From an uncultured Paracoccaceae bacterium (lineage in GTDB: Bacteria; Pseudomonadota; Alphaproteobacteria; Rhodobacterales; Rhodobacteraceae), in contig CANLDN010000005.1 of the NCBI GenBank assembly GCA_947489445.1, forward strand, positions 186,001-250,000: DNA of 64,000 nt. The letters run 5' to 3'. The translations under genes were made by a program, and so were the position numbers. The notes below the pieces were generated by a model that saw nothing but the letters and a program-made list of their open reading frames with translations, made no database searches and was not told the DNA's origin. Below are positions 37,229 to 45,521 of the stretch, piece by piece (positions within the stretch are counted from its first letter, which is position 1; each line of letters begins with the position of its first letter).

Positions 37229-38191
37229 ATGAGCCGGAAGATGCTGACCATTGACGTATTCACCGCGGAGGATTTTGTGGCGACCGATGGGGTGACATTG
37301 GGTGAGCCGCTGTCATTCGCAGATGAGCTGGTGTTGGATGACGTGTATCAGTTGCGGTCGCGCAGGGCGATGCAACCACTTGATCTGGTGACCATCGATA
37401 ACCGTCTGCACCGTACAAGCGACCCCGGAAACATGGTGCATCTTGATTGTTGCATCACCCTGATGGCCCCTGATGGCAGCACGCATGAGGCGTTGATCCT
37501 TGTGGAAGTCGCCGGTGATGTCGCTGATGCGATATTTGTGCTGCCGCTGGGCGAACTGACGCCGGCTGTTGATTATCGTCTTGTGGGTGTGGAACGCCAC
37601 GCCGCGACCCGCCGGTTTGCCGAAGCCGCCAGCGGTTCATTCGCCAGAGGGACGCATATCGTCATGGGCGATGGTGAGATGCGCGAGATCGAAACGCTTG
37701 AAGTCGGTGACATGGTGCTGACCCGCGATGCCGGCAAGCAGCCCATTCGTTGGATTGGTCAGGCGACATTGCGGGCCACGGGCAGTTTTGCCCCTGTCGT
37801 GATTACCAAAGGTGCCTTGCATAATGAAAACGATCTGGTGGTGCGCCCCGATCACCGCCTATTTGTCTATCAGCGCGAGGATCATCTGGGTGCCGGACGT
37901 GCCGAGGTACTGATCAAAGCGCGCCATTTGATCAATGACAGCACGGTGATCCGGCGGTCTGGTGGCTTTGTCGATTACTTTCAATTGGTGTTTGATGATC
38001 ATCATATCATCTATGCTGAGGGGATTTCGGCTGAGTCCCATTTGATCGATCCCAGAACCCGCGCGGCCCTGCCGCAGGATGTGACCCGCGCAGATCATGA
38101 TCACAAACCACATCTGGATTACGAGGTGCAGGCGCATCTGATTCCGCCAGCAAAAGCGGCGGCCCTGTTGCGCAAGGCCTCTGCCCGTTAG
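37229..38191 (+). CDS. Hint-domain protein
   Basis: A 320-residue protein whose C-terminal part from about residue 130 is a Hint (hedgehog/intein-like) domain as found widely in Rhodobacteraceae secreted proteins: FARGTHIVMGDGEMREIETL, VGDMVLTRDAGKQPIRWIG, LVVRPDHRLFVYQ and FDDHHIIYAEGISAESHL. Where relatives have a CFTxGT opening this one has SFARGT, so the nucleophile Cys is replaced by Ser. The N-terminal 130 residues match the short partner domain of the family. Start uncertain: GTG 37214, ATG 37229 or ATG 37241. The stop overlaps the convergent lipoprotein gene. Confidence 0.8.
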   Translation: MSRKMLTIDVFTAEDFVATDGVTLGEPLSFADELVLDDVYQLRSRRAMQPLDLVTIDNRLHRTSDPGNMVHLDCCITLMAPDGSTHEALILVEVAGDVADAIFVLPLGELTPAVDYRLVGVERHAATRRFAEAASGSFARGTHIVMGDGEMREIETLEVGDMVLTRDAGKQPIRWIGQATLRATGSFAPVVITKGALHNENDLVVRPDHRLFVYQREDHLGAGRAEVLIKARHLINDSTVIRRSGGFVDYFQLVFDDHHIIYAEGISAESHLIDPRTRAALPQDVTRADHDHKPHLDYEVQAHLIPPAKAAALLRKASAR

Positions 38192-38748
38192 GGTGCTGTT
38201 TGCGCTGCGAATGCGCCATCAAAGACGTCGATCACGTCCCCATTTGCGATATCGCCGAAAATCACGCCTGCAATCGCATCGCCGGTGCGGCCATAGATAT
38301 CACCGGCCATTTCGCCGCTGAGCGTGTAGTCGGTGCCTTGATCATACAGGGTGCCCTGCACTGTGGCGTAAAAATGGTAGTCATCGGCAGGGTCGACATC
38401 GGGCTGCAACATGCCATCGCTGACGGTTAATATGCCTGACAGCGTCGTGCCGTTACCTTGCAGATTGCTGATGCTGCCCAGAACCGGAGGCACGCCGCTG
38501 TCAAAGGCAAGTGTCAGATCAAGGTTTCCGACAAAATCCGCGGACGGGGCATCGCCCAGCGGCAAATCAAGCCGTGCCAAACCGGCATATGTGAATGCGC
38601 CGCTTTCGGGCAATTGTGCCGCCGGTGTGATATCACCGCCGACAATCCCAGCCTCAAGCGCTGCAAAATCTGGCATCGGATTGTCGTTGCCGCCGCTACC
38701 ACCGCCACAAGCGGCGAGGCAGAAGCAAGCTGTCAGATGCCGGATCAT
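38188..38748 (-). CDS. Lipoprotein with transferrin-binding-like beta-barrel character
   Basis: A 186-residue lipoprotein: short signal peptide with lipobox CLAAC (Cys about 14) followed by a GGGSGGN spacer. The mature part is rich in beta-strand-like Gly/Thr/Asp runs and contains FTYAGLARLDL, LSGILTVSDG and GEMAGDIYGRTGDAIAG, a pattern seen in the lipocalin-like barrel of TbpB/HphA-type proteins. It lies next to a second lipoprotein gene of similar design (38784-39413), same direction. Function unknown; surface display or ligand binding is a guess. Ends overlap the convergent Hint gene. Confidence 0.7.
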   Translation of the reverse strand: MIRHLTACFCLAACGGGSGGNDNPMPDFAALEAGIVGGDITPAAQLPESGAFTYAGLARLDLPLGDAPSADFVGNLDLTLAFDSGVPPVLGSISNLQGNGTTLSGILTVSDGMLQPDVDPADDYHFYATVQGTLYDQGTDYTLSGEMAGDIYGRTGDAIAGVIFGDIANGDVIDVFDGAFAAQTAP

Positions 38749-38783
38749 GGCCGGTAATCTGTCTGATCGTGGTTAAGGCCGCG

Positions 38784-39413
38784 TTAAGGGGACACCACGC
38801 CGGTCGTTTCGCCGATCAGGACGATTGTTGCATCCACCGGCACGGTGTTTTGCGTAACCTCAGCCTCCAGATCGGCAGCGGTCAATGCGCCGAGCGGGTC
38901 GCCAAGGAATTCGCCCGTCATGGCCCCTTCGAAAGTCAGGCTCTCGCCGGGTGCGGATAATGCGCCGCCATAATTCAGCGTGATGCCATTGGTATCTGCC
39001 CCACCTACATCGCCGCCATCGATCCCAAGCGCGCCGGTATAGTCGACCACCACACCATTGCCATTGGTGCCAAAGAAGTTGTCCATATTCCCGCTGACTG
39101 CACCATCACCAAAACCGATGGTCACCGCCACATCACCAAACAGAACCAAAGGATCGGCCCCTTCGAGCCGGATCGTAGCGGAGCCTTCGAAAACGCCGGT
39201 TCCCGCATCGGGCATGGCAATATCTGGTGTCGGGTCCATGCCCATCGCCCCGGCCCCCGGATCGCCAAGAACCCGCAGCTTTTGCGCCTCGTAGACGTCC
39301 AGCCGGGCCAATCTAGGGTCAATGCCGCCCCCACCTCCGCCACCGCCCCCTCCGCCGCCGCAGGCTGCAAGTGCCGACAATGTTGATATCATTCCGAAAA
39401 AGCGAACAGTCAT
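38784..39413 (-). CDS. Lipoprotein with poly-glycine linker, paralogous to its neighbour
   Basis: A 209-residue lipoprotein: signal peptide with lipobox LAAC followed directly by twelve glycines, then a barrel-like mature domain (VFEGSATIRLEG, VTIGFGDGAVSGNMDNFFGT, GESLTFEGAMTGEFLGDPLGAL). The layout (lipobox, Gly run, FxGxAxIxL, final GEFxGxxxGAL) parallels the 186-residue lipoprotein 35 bp downstream. Start chosen at the ATG at 39411-39413, as the longer frame places the signal peptide internally. Divergent from prfC. Function unknown. Confidence 0.7.
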   Translation of the reverse strand: MTVRFFGMISTLSALAACGGGGGGGGGGGGIDPRLARLDVYEAQKLRVLGDPGAGAMGMDPTPDIAMPDAGTGVFEGSATIRLEGADPLVLFGDVAVTIGFGDGAVSGNMDNFFGTNGNGVVVDYTGALGIDGGDVGGADTNGITLNYGGALSAPGESLTFEGAMTGEFLGDPLGALTAADLEAEVTQNTVPVDATIVLIGETTGVVSP

Positions 39414-39521
39414 CCCCAAGCTCCGATACGCGTCACCTGATGGGCTAGCAGACAAACCCAAAACATCCGTTAAGCGCGCCCTGCATTGCCCTTTGTCGCC
39501 CGACCGCATAAAGCGTGCCCC

Positions 39522-41117
39522 ATGACAAATCGCCCTGACCTTCCCCCCGAAATCGCCCGCCGCCGCACGTTCGCGATCATCTCGCACCCGGATGCGGGCA
39601 AGACGACCCTGACCGAGAAATTCCTGCTGTATGGCGGTGCCATTCAGATGGCCGGACAGGTGCGCGCCAAGGGTGAGGCACGGCGCACCCGGTCGGATTT
39701 CATGCAGATGGAAAAGGATCGGGGGATTTCGGTTTCTGCTTCGGCCATGTCATTCGATTTCGAGAAATACCGGTTCAATCTTGTAGATACGCCCGGCCAC
39801 TCGGATTTTTCCGAGGACACCTATCGCACCCTCACCGCTGTTGATGCCGCAGTGATGGTGATTGACGGGGCCAAGGGTGTAGAAAGCCAGACACAGAAAC
39901 TGTTTGAGGTCTGTCGGTTGCGCGACCTGCCGATCCTGACCTTCTGTAACAAGATGGACCGCGAAAGCCGCGATACGTTTGAGATTATTGACGAAATTCA
40001 GGAAAACCTGGCAATTGACGTGACCCCAGCCGCTTGGCCCATTGGCGTCGGGCGCGAGTTCATGGGGACCTATGACATCCTGCGCGACCGGCTGGAACTG
40101 ATGGACCGGGCCGACCGCAACAAGGTCGCCGAAAGCATCGAAATCAGCGGGTTGGATGACCCGAAACTGGCCGAACATGTGCCTGCGCATCTGCTTGAGA
40201 AATTCCTTGAAGAGATCGAGATGGCCAAGGAATTGCTGCCCAAGCTGGACCATGAAAGTGTGCTGAACGGATCGATGACGCCGATCTGGTTCGGCTCTGC
40301 GATCAACTCGTTCGGTGTTAAGGAATTGATGGACGGCATCGGCACCTACGGGCCTGAACCGCAGGTACAAACGGCGCAGCCGCGCAACATCGCGCCCGAG
40401 GAAAAAAAGGTTGCCGGTTTCGTCTTCAAGGTGCAGGCCAATATGGACCCCAAGCACCGCGATCGGGTGGCGTTCCTGCGTCTGGCGTCCGGGCACTTTG
40501 AACGCGGTATGAAGCTGACCCATGTGCGGTCAAAAAAGCAGATGGCGATCACCAATCCGGTGCTGTTTCTGGCCGCCGACCGGGAACTGGCAGAGGAAGC
40601 CTGGGCCGGCGATATCATCGGCATTCCGAACCACGGACAATTGCGCATTGGCGATACATTGACCGAGGGCGAGGCGATCCGCGTGTCGGGCATCCCCTCA
40701 TTTGCGCCGGAACTGCTGCAAACCTGCCGCGCGGGCGACCCAATGAAAGCCAAACATCTGGAAAAGGCGCTGATGCAATTTGCCGAAGAGGGCGCCGCCA
40801 AAGTGTTCAAGCCGACATTTGGATCAGGCTTTATCGTGGGCGTGGTGGGGGCCTTGCAATTTGAGGTGCTGGCCAGCCGGATCGAGATGGAATACGGGCT
40901 GCCGGTGCGGTTCGAGGCGTCGCAATTCACCTCCGCCCGCTGGGTGCATGGCGACAAGGACGCGGTTGAGAAATTCGCGGCCGCCAACAAACAGCACATC
41001 GCCGAGGACAATGACGGTGACGTGGTGTTTCTGACCCGCCTGCAATGGGACATCGACCGGGTGGGCCGCGATTATCCGGATGTGACGTTGAGTGCGACGA
41101 AAGAGATGATGGTCTAA
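39522..41117 (+). CDS. prfC: Peptide chain release factor 3
   Basis: GTPase that ejects RF1/RF2 from the ribosome after peptide release. The 531-residue protein has the G1 motif SHPDAGKTTL, the effector region GEARRTRSDFMQMEKDRGIS, G3 DTPGHSDF, G4 NKMDRES, followed by domains 2 and 3 (QFTSARWVHGDKD near the end). Start chosen at MTNRPDLPPEIARRRTFAI, the normal RF3 opening; an ATG 36 bp earlier is less likely. Length is normal. Confidence 0.97.
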   Translation: MTNRPDLPPEIARRRTFAIISHPDAGKTTLTEKFLLYGGAIQMAGQVRAKGEARRTRSDFMQMEKDRGISVSASAMSFDFEKYRFNLVDTPGHSDFSEDTYRTLTAVDAAVMVIDGAKGVESQTQKLFEVCRLRDLPILTFCNKMDRESRDTFEIIDEIQENLAIDVTPAAWPIGVGREFMGTYDILRDRLELMDRADRNKVAESIEISGLDDPKLAEHVPAHLLEKFLEEIEMAKELLPKLDHESVLNGSMTPIWFGSAINSFGVKELMDGIGTYGPEPQVQTAQPRNIAPEEKKVAGFVFKVQANMDPKHRDRVAFLRLASGHFERGMKLTHVRSKKQMAITNPVLFLAADRELAEEAWAGDIIGIPNHGQLRIGDTLTEGEAIRVSGIPSFAPELLQTCRAGDPMKAKHLEKALMQFAEEGAAKVFKPTFGSGFIVGVVGALQFEVLASRIEMEYGLPVRFEASQFTSARWVHGDKDAVEKFAAANKQHIAEDNDGDVVFLTRLQWDIDRVGRDYPDVTLSATKEMMV

Positions 41118-41152
41118 AGGTTTCATTAACCAAAAAGGGGCAAGGCTGGCGT

Positions 41153-41623
41153 ATGTTGCTGCGCCTGTCGATCCTTGTCCTGTCGCTTGCCGCCTGCGCC
41201 CCGCGCGAGGATGTCATCACGCGCTATGATGACTGGACCGGTTTCAACGAATTTACCACGCCGGAGCATGAGATTTTCCGCGCGCGCCGCGGGATCATGA
41301 CCGTGCGTCCGATCATTATCGAACGCGGCGGTGTGCGGGCCTATGGGTTGCTGACCAATATCCGCCGCCGGGTGCCCAATGGTCCAATTGTCGAAGCGAT
41401 GTATTCCGGCGATATAAAGCTGCAATATCAAAAACATGACCGGGTCTGGTCGCATTGTCTGGATGGGTGCCAGCGGGCGGAGGTCGGCGTTATTCATCTG
41501 ACAGAGGCCGCGTTTCGGACCGCTGCCATGAACGGCTTGCCCATCCGCGTGCGCGGACGCCGGGCGCGATACGAGGGCGTGGCACCAGCCTGGTTATTTC
41601 AGCGGCTGCTGACGCCCAATTGA
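41153..41623 (+). CDS. Predicted lipoprotein of unknown function
   Basis: A 156-residue exported protein with a short signal peptide and lipobox SLAAC (Cys about residue 13). The mature part holds ITRYDDWTGFNEFTTPEHEI, KLQYQKHDRVWSHCLDGCQRAEVG (CLDGC pair) and ends AWLFQRLLTP. It starts 35 bp after prfC. I do not recognise a named family; the DNA has normal base composition and the signal peptide supports a real gene. Probably a periplasmic or outer-membrane lipoprotein. Confidence 0.7.
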   Translation: MLLRLSILVLSLAACAPREDVITRYDDWTGFNEFTTPEHEIFRARRGIMTVRPIIIERGGVRAYGLLTNIRRRVPNGPIVEAMYSGDIKLQYQKHDRVWSHCLDGCQRAEVGVIHLTEAAFRTAAMNGLPIRVRGRRARYEGVAPAWLFQRLLTPN

Positions 41624-41655
41624 TCAGCTTTGCGTTCTGCGGCTAATCTGTCGTC

Positions 41656-42273
41656 ATGCCGTTACAAAACCGCGTTCTGCCCACCGCTGATATCGTCGCG
41701 ATTGCGGATCGCGGCACGCTGACAGGCAATCGCGGGATCATTCACCGCGATGACAAGACACTTGGCACCACGCGCTGGTCACATCACGCCTGGATTTGCT
41801 GCACACTGTATTGGCAGGGGCGCAAACGCACACCCATGTCCGGACGAAACTGGACCGAGTTGTTTTTTCTTGATGAGGCTGTGGCGTTGGCGGCGGGTCA
41901 CAGACCATGCGGATATTGCAGGCGCGCAGCCTATAACGCGTTTGTTGAGGCTTGGACCGCAGCTGTTGGTACACGTCCAAAGGCCCCGGAAATGGATCGC
42001 GCCTTGCACCACGCACGTATTGTGCCGCGCACCAGGCAGCAGCAAAGACATCGCGCGCCGCTGAAAACGCTGCCCAATGGCACGATGATCCTGCATAACG
42101 ATGCGCCCCATCTGGTTTGGGCGGACGATCTGCGCCCCTACCACCCAGCTCGTTACGGTTCCGCAGTCCCACGACAGGACGCAGGCGATGTTACTGTCCT
42201 GACGCCCGTGCCGACCATTTCGGTGCTGCGCGCAGGGTTTCAGCCAATGCTGCATGACAGTGCCATCTTGTAA
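41656..42273 (+). CDS. Conserved hypothetical protein with CGYCRR motif
   Basis: A 205-residue soluble protein with no signal peptide. Distinct features are HHAWICCTLYW, AAGHRPCGYCRRAAYNAF (a CxxC pair, about residues 86-89) and RTRQQQRHRAPLKTLPNGTMIL. The CxxC and basic character suggest metal and perhaps nucleic-acid binding, reminiscent of Ada-type Me2+ ribbons, but this is only a resemblance. Base composition matches neighbours. No operon partner is obvious; the next gene starts 50 bp later in the same direction. Confidence 0.65.
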   Translation: MPLQNRVLPTADIVAIADRGTLTGNRGIIHRDDKTLGTTRWSHHAWICCTLYWQGRKRTPMSGRNWTELFFLDEAVALAAGHRPCGYCRRAAYNAFVEAWTAAVGTRPKAPEMDRALHHARIVPRTRQQQRHRAPLKTLPNGTMILHNDAPHLVWADDLRPYHPARYGSAVPRQDAGDVTVLTPVPTISVLRAGFQPMLHDSAIL

Positions 42274-42293
42274 GCGAGCCGTAGCCTCGCGAT

Positions 42294-42307
42294 ACTCATG
42301 CATGAGT
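42294..42307. promoter_or_regulatory. 14-bp perfect palindrome upstream of the gene at 42324
   Basis: ACTCATGCATGAGT is a perfect inverted repeat lying 17-30 bases before the GTG start and 21 bp after the previous stop. A self-complementary site of this size in a 50-bp gap suits a dimeric repressor, though there is no biochemical evidence and it may occur by chance. Confidence 0.4.
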
Positions 42308-42323
42308 TGAACAAAGGTGCGAT

Positions 42324-43067
42324 GTGTCCGATCCAGAAGAAACCTTTCCCGGCGGGATCCGCAATCTGTTGCCACGATATCAAAAACGGCGGTCACTGCT
42401 GACCCATGATGCGGGGCAGGAACTTGCCCCGCTGGATGTGGATTTCAAAGCACTGGCCGCACAGCCGCTTCCGCCGCAGATCAACCCGCGTCCGGACGGG
42501 CTTAGCCGTGTGGCCAAGAAACGCCATATGCTGCTGGGGGAACTGGCGGGACACAGCGAGTTGGCGCTGTTGCATGGGCTGCTGATCTCGCATCTGCGCA
42601 AGCACAGCTATCCCGATCACGCGCCCGACCTGTTCCGGCGGTTATGGTCCGAAGAGGAAGACTGGCTGCTCGACACCCTGCCGACCCGCTGGCTGATCTC
42701 GGCGATCATCACCTTTGCCGATCATGGGCAGGACGAGGCGGACCGCAAGTTGGCACAGTCGTTCAACATCCTGTTTTCGCTGATGAAAATATATGAGGCC
42801 GAGCGTTCCTTTTCTGGTCTCACTCCGCAGGAGCCGTTCCGGGTCAAAGATCGTAACAAGGCCCTCCTGCCCATGGGGATGAAGGATTTTTCCGTGCTCA
42901 AGGGCGATCTTGAGGCGCATTTGCTTGCCCCACTTTGGCGCGACGCCAAACATGCACCCGCCACGGGGCGGCTGGCGCGGCATCTGCTGACTGTGCTGAA
43001 CCATGACGATGGCACCGTCTTTCGCCGCTTTGCGCATATGCGGCAGTCGGCGGAAAAGGCCAGATGA
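42324..43067 (+). CDS. Conserved hypothetical protein, alpha-helical
   Basis: A 247-residue soluble protein starting at a GTG (42324-42326), with AAAGG eight bases upstream. It looks largely helical and charged, with PPQINPRPDGLSRVAKKRHM, LWSEEEDWLLDTLPTRWLIS and IYEAERSFSGLTPQEPFRV as the more distinctive stretches. I think similar proteins occur in Rhodobacteraceae but I do not recognise a named domain. It ends 145 bp before the helicase gene. No function assigned. Confidence 0.65.
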   Translation: MSDPEETFPGGIRNLLPRYQKRRSLLTHDAGQELAPLDVDFKALAAQPLPPQINPRPDGLSRVAKKRHMLLGELAGHSELALLHGLLISHLRKHSYPDHAPDLFRRLWSEEEDWLLDTLPTRWLISAIITFADHGQDEADRKLAQSFNILFSLMKIYEAERSFSGLTPQEPFRVKDRNKALLPMGMKDFSVLKGDLEAHLLAPLWRDAKHAPATGRLARHLLTVLNHDDGTVFRRFAHMRQSAEKAR

Positions 43068-43212
43068 TACGGGACGTTACAAGGCCCGCGCCTTGACGCA
43101 GCGCAGCATTTGGGCTACGCGATGCCACGGCCAATCAGGCCCATGACGCTGGGACGCGCGGAACATTGCGTCCTTTCACTTTTGCGGACCGACCCGCAAC
43201 CATAGGACGTAT

Positions 43213-44649
43213 ATGACCAAGTTTACTGACATGAACCTTGATGCCAAGGTTCTCAAAGCCGTCGCAGAAACCGGCTATGACACCCCTACCCCCATTCAGG
43301 CGGGCGCAATTGCCCCGGCTCTGGAAGGACGCGATGTTTTGGGGATTGCCCAGACCGGCACCGGCAAGACAGCTGCCTTTACCCTGCCAATGATTACCCT
43401 GTTGGGCCGTGGCCGTGCACGAGCGCGGATGCCGCGTTCGCTGGTGCTGGCCCCCACACGGGAACTGGCCGCCCAAGTGGCCGAGAATTTTGATACTTAT
43501 GCCAAATATACCAAACTTTCCAAGGCGTTGCTGATCGGCGGCACGTCGTTCAAGGATCAGGACAAGATCATCGACAAGGGCGTCGATGTGCTGATCGCGA
43601 CGCCCGGTCGCCTGCTCGACCATCTGGAACGTGGCAAGCTGATCCTGACCGATGTGAAGGTCATGGTGGTGGATGAAGCCGACCGTATGCTCGACATGGG
43701 GTTCATCCCGGATATCGAGGAAATCTTCAAACGCACACCCTTTACCCGTCAGACCCTGTTTTTCAGTGCGACCATGGCGCCGGAGATTGAGCGGATCACC
43801 AACACATTCCTGTCGAACCCGGCCAAGATCGAGGTGGCGCGGGCGGCCACGACGAATGTGAATATCAAACAGGGTGTGGTGATGTTCAAAGGCTCTGAAA
43901 AGCGCAAGGAGCCGTCGGAAAAACGCGCCCTGCTCCGCGCCCTGATCGATGCCGAGGGTGAGGCCTGCACCAACGCGATCATCTTCTGCAACCGCAAGTC
44001 GGACGTTGATATCGTCTCGAAATCATTGACGAAGTACGGCTATCAGGCCGCCCCGATCCACGGCGATCTGGACCAGTCGCACCGGACCCGCACGCTGGAT
44101 CGGTTCCGCGACAATGATCTGCGGTTCCTCGTGGCTTCAGACGTGGCCGCCCGCGGCCTCGACATTCCCGCTGTGACACATGTGTTCAACTTCGACGTGC
44201 CCAGCCACGCCGAAGACTATGTGCACCGCATCGGACGCACGGGCCGCGCGGGCCGTTCTGGCACGGCGATCATGATCTGCATTCCGCGGGACGAGAAAAA
44301 CCTTGATGACGTCGAACGGCTGGTCAAGGAAAGCATCCCGCGTCTGGACAACCCGATGAAAGGGGCACCGGCGCAGGAAGAGACCAAGACCGAAGAAAAA
44401 CCAAAGCGGACCCGCAATCGCCGGAAAAAGGACGATGAGGGTGAAGCCGCGGAGGCCAAACCGGTCGAAATGCCCGTGCCGGATGAAAGACCGCAGCGGG
44501 ATGACAAACCAAAGCGCGAAGAAAAGCCGCGTCAGGAACGTGCACGAGGCGGACGCGGACGCGGCCGGAACGAACCTGACGTGGTGGGCATGGGTGAGGA
44601 TACACCCGCATTTATCGCGATGAGCTTTGAAGAGCGGGCGAAGGCATAA
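43213..44649 (+). CDS. DEAD-box ATP-dependent RNA helicase (RhlE-like)
   Basis: A 478-residue RNA helicase for ribosome assembly or mRNA turnover. All superfamily 2 motifs are intact: Q-motif TPTPIQ, AQTGTGKT (46-53), PTRELA, TPGRLLD, VDEADRM with DEAD at 154-157, SAT, and in lobe 2 IHGDLDQ, ARGLDIP and HRIGRTGRAGRSG. The tail from about residue 385 is disordered and charged (KRTRNRRKKDD, later RARGGRGRGRN), a typical RNA-binding extension. It may be cold-responsive, but no cold-box feature is seen. Followed within four bases by a secreted-protein gene. Confidence 0.95.
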   Translation: MTKFTDMNLDAKVLKAVAETGYDTPTPIQAGAIAPALEGRDVLGIAQTGTGKTAAFTLPMITLLGRGRARARMPRSLVLAPTRELAAQVAENFDTYAKYTKLSKALLIGGTSFKDQDKIIDKGVDVLIATPGRLLDHLERGKLILTDVKVMVVDEADRMLDMGFIPDIEEIFKRTPFTRQTLFFSATMAPEIERITNTFLSNPAKIEVARAATTNVNIKQGVVMFKGSEKRKEPSEKRALLRALIDAEGEACTNAIIFCNRKSDVDIVSKSLTKYGYQAAPIHGDLDQSHRTRTLDRFRDNDLRFLVASDVAARGLDIPAVTHVFNFDVPSHAEDYVHRIGRTGRAGRSGTAIMICIPRDEKNLDDVERLVKESIPRLDNPMKGAPAQEETKTEEKPKRTRNRRKKDDEGEAAEAKPVEMPVPDERPQRDDKPKREEKPRQERARGGRGRGRNEPDVVGMGEDTPAFIAMSFEERAKA

Positions 44650-44652
44650 ACG

Positions 44653-45288
44653 ATGATCGGATGGCTGCGTCACTTGGGTGCTGCGACTGTCCTGATGTTT
44701 TTGTCAGCGGCCCCGCTTGCCGCACAGGATTGCGGGCTTCGGATCAACGGCAATGACTTTATCGTTGATGCCGGGCAGTTTGCAGACGGCACCGCGACCC
44801 GGCGCGAACGCATCCTGAACTGGCCACAGCAAGGCCTCGCCCGTTTGCGCGGCAATCTGCCCACATGTCCCAGCGACGTAACACTGAACTTTCTTGCGGT
44901 GCTTGAAGGCTTACCCGATACCGACGGCTATTGCCTGACAGAAAGCGACACTGACGCAGGGCTGCTTCTGGTGCCGGGCGAACGCAATTTCCGCGGGCGC
45001 TGCGCTGTCAGCACCTGTGAGCGGGTCAATGGTACAGCTGCAGAGGTGCAGGAACTTGCCACGCAAGTGACTGATTTCGCTTACGGAACAGCACCAGAAG
45101 ACAGTTCAGCGGTTGCGCATTCATCAGGATCGATCCTGTTATCGGCCAGCAAGCTCACACTGCAACGCTCCCTTGAGGGGGGTGCCTCAACCGCGCTCGC
45201 CACACTGCTCGCGACACCGACAATCGCAGGTGGGACGGCCCTGACCGTGATCACGGTTGGCGGTGGGGTTTGGTTGTGTAGCGAGTAG
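44653..45288 (+). CDS. Secreted cysteine-containing protein of unknown function
   Basis: A 211-residue exported protein with a signal peptide (GAATVLMFLSAAPLAA, cleavage about residue 24, AQD). Mature cysteines occur in QDCGL, PTCPSD, GYCLTE and RCAVSTCERV plus LCSE at the C-terminus, enough for several disulfides. The last 45 residues are hydrophobic and Thr/Ala/Gly-rich (ALATLLATPTIAGGTALTVI) and could form a membrane hairpin. It starts four bases after the helicase gene, perhaps co-transcribed. No family recognised. Confidence 0.65.
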   Translation: MIGWLRHLGAATVLMFLSAAPLAAQDCGLRINGNDFIVDAGQFADGTATRRERILNWPQQGLARLRGNLPTCPSDVTLNFLAVLEGLPDTDGYCLTESDTDAGLLLVPGERNFRGRCAVSTCERVNGTAAEVQELATQVTDFAYGTAPEDSSAVAHSSGSILLSASKLTLQRSLEGGASTALATLLATPTIAGGTALTVITVGGGVWLCSE

Positions 45289-45357
45289 TTGACCACGATT
45301 TGACGTATCTCGCAGTATCCCAACTTATTGCAGTCGCACGTCAGTAGCGCCAGCACC

Positions 45358-45488
45358 GCCCGGCTTGCCCGGGCATCGCCCGACCTCCCCCCGGAGGGCG
45401 ATTTTGCGGCGTTGCAAGAAGCGTGAGGGTTAGCTGTCTGGCGATATCTTGAACAGCAGAGATGTCACGACGCCCTCCAGGTCGGGCG
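45358..45488. repeat. Hairpin plus inverted repeat pair
   Basis: A small hairpin (GCCCGG at 45358-45363, CCGGGC at 45369-45374) is followed by arm A at 45377-45400 (CGCCCGACCT, six C, GGAGGGCG) and arm B at 45471-45488 (CGCCCTCCAGGTCGGGCG). Arm B is the reverse complement of arm A apart from the six extra C. About 70 bp lie between them. The pair may form a long stem in RNA, or be two copies of a dispersed intergenic repeat in opposite orientation. Confidence 0.55.
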
Positions 45489-45521
45489 CTCCCCTATCGT
45501 TAGATGACATCAAAGCCAAAC

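Noticed and set aside
39330..39362. Poly-proline protein on the plus strand
   Set aside because: The plus-strand proline run is only the reverse of the glycine tract after the lipobox of the leftward lipoprotein.
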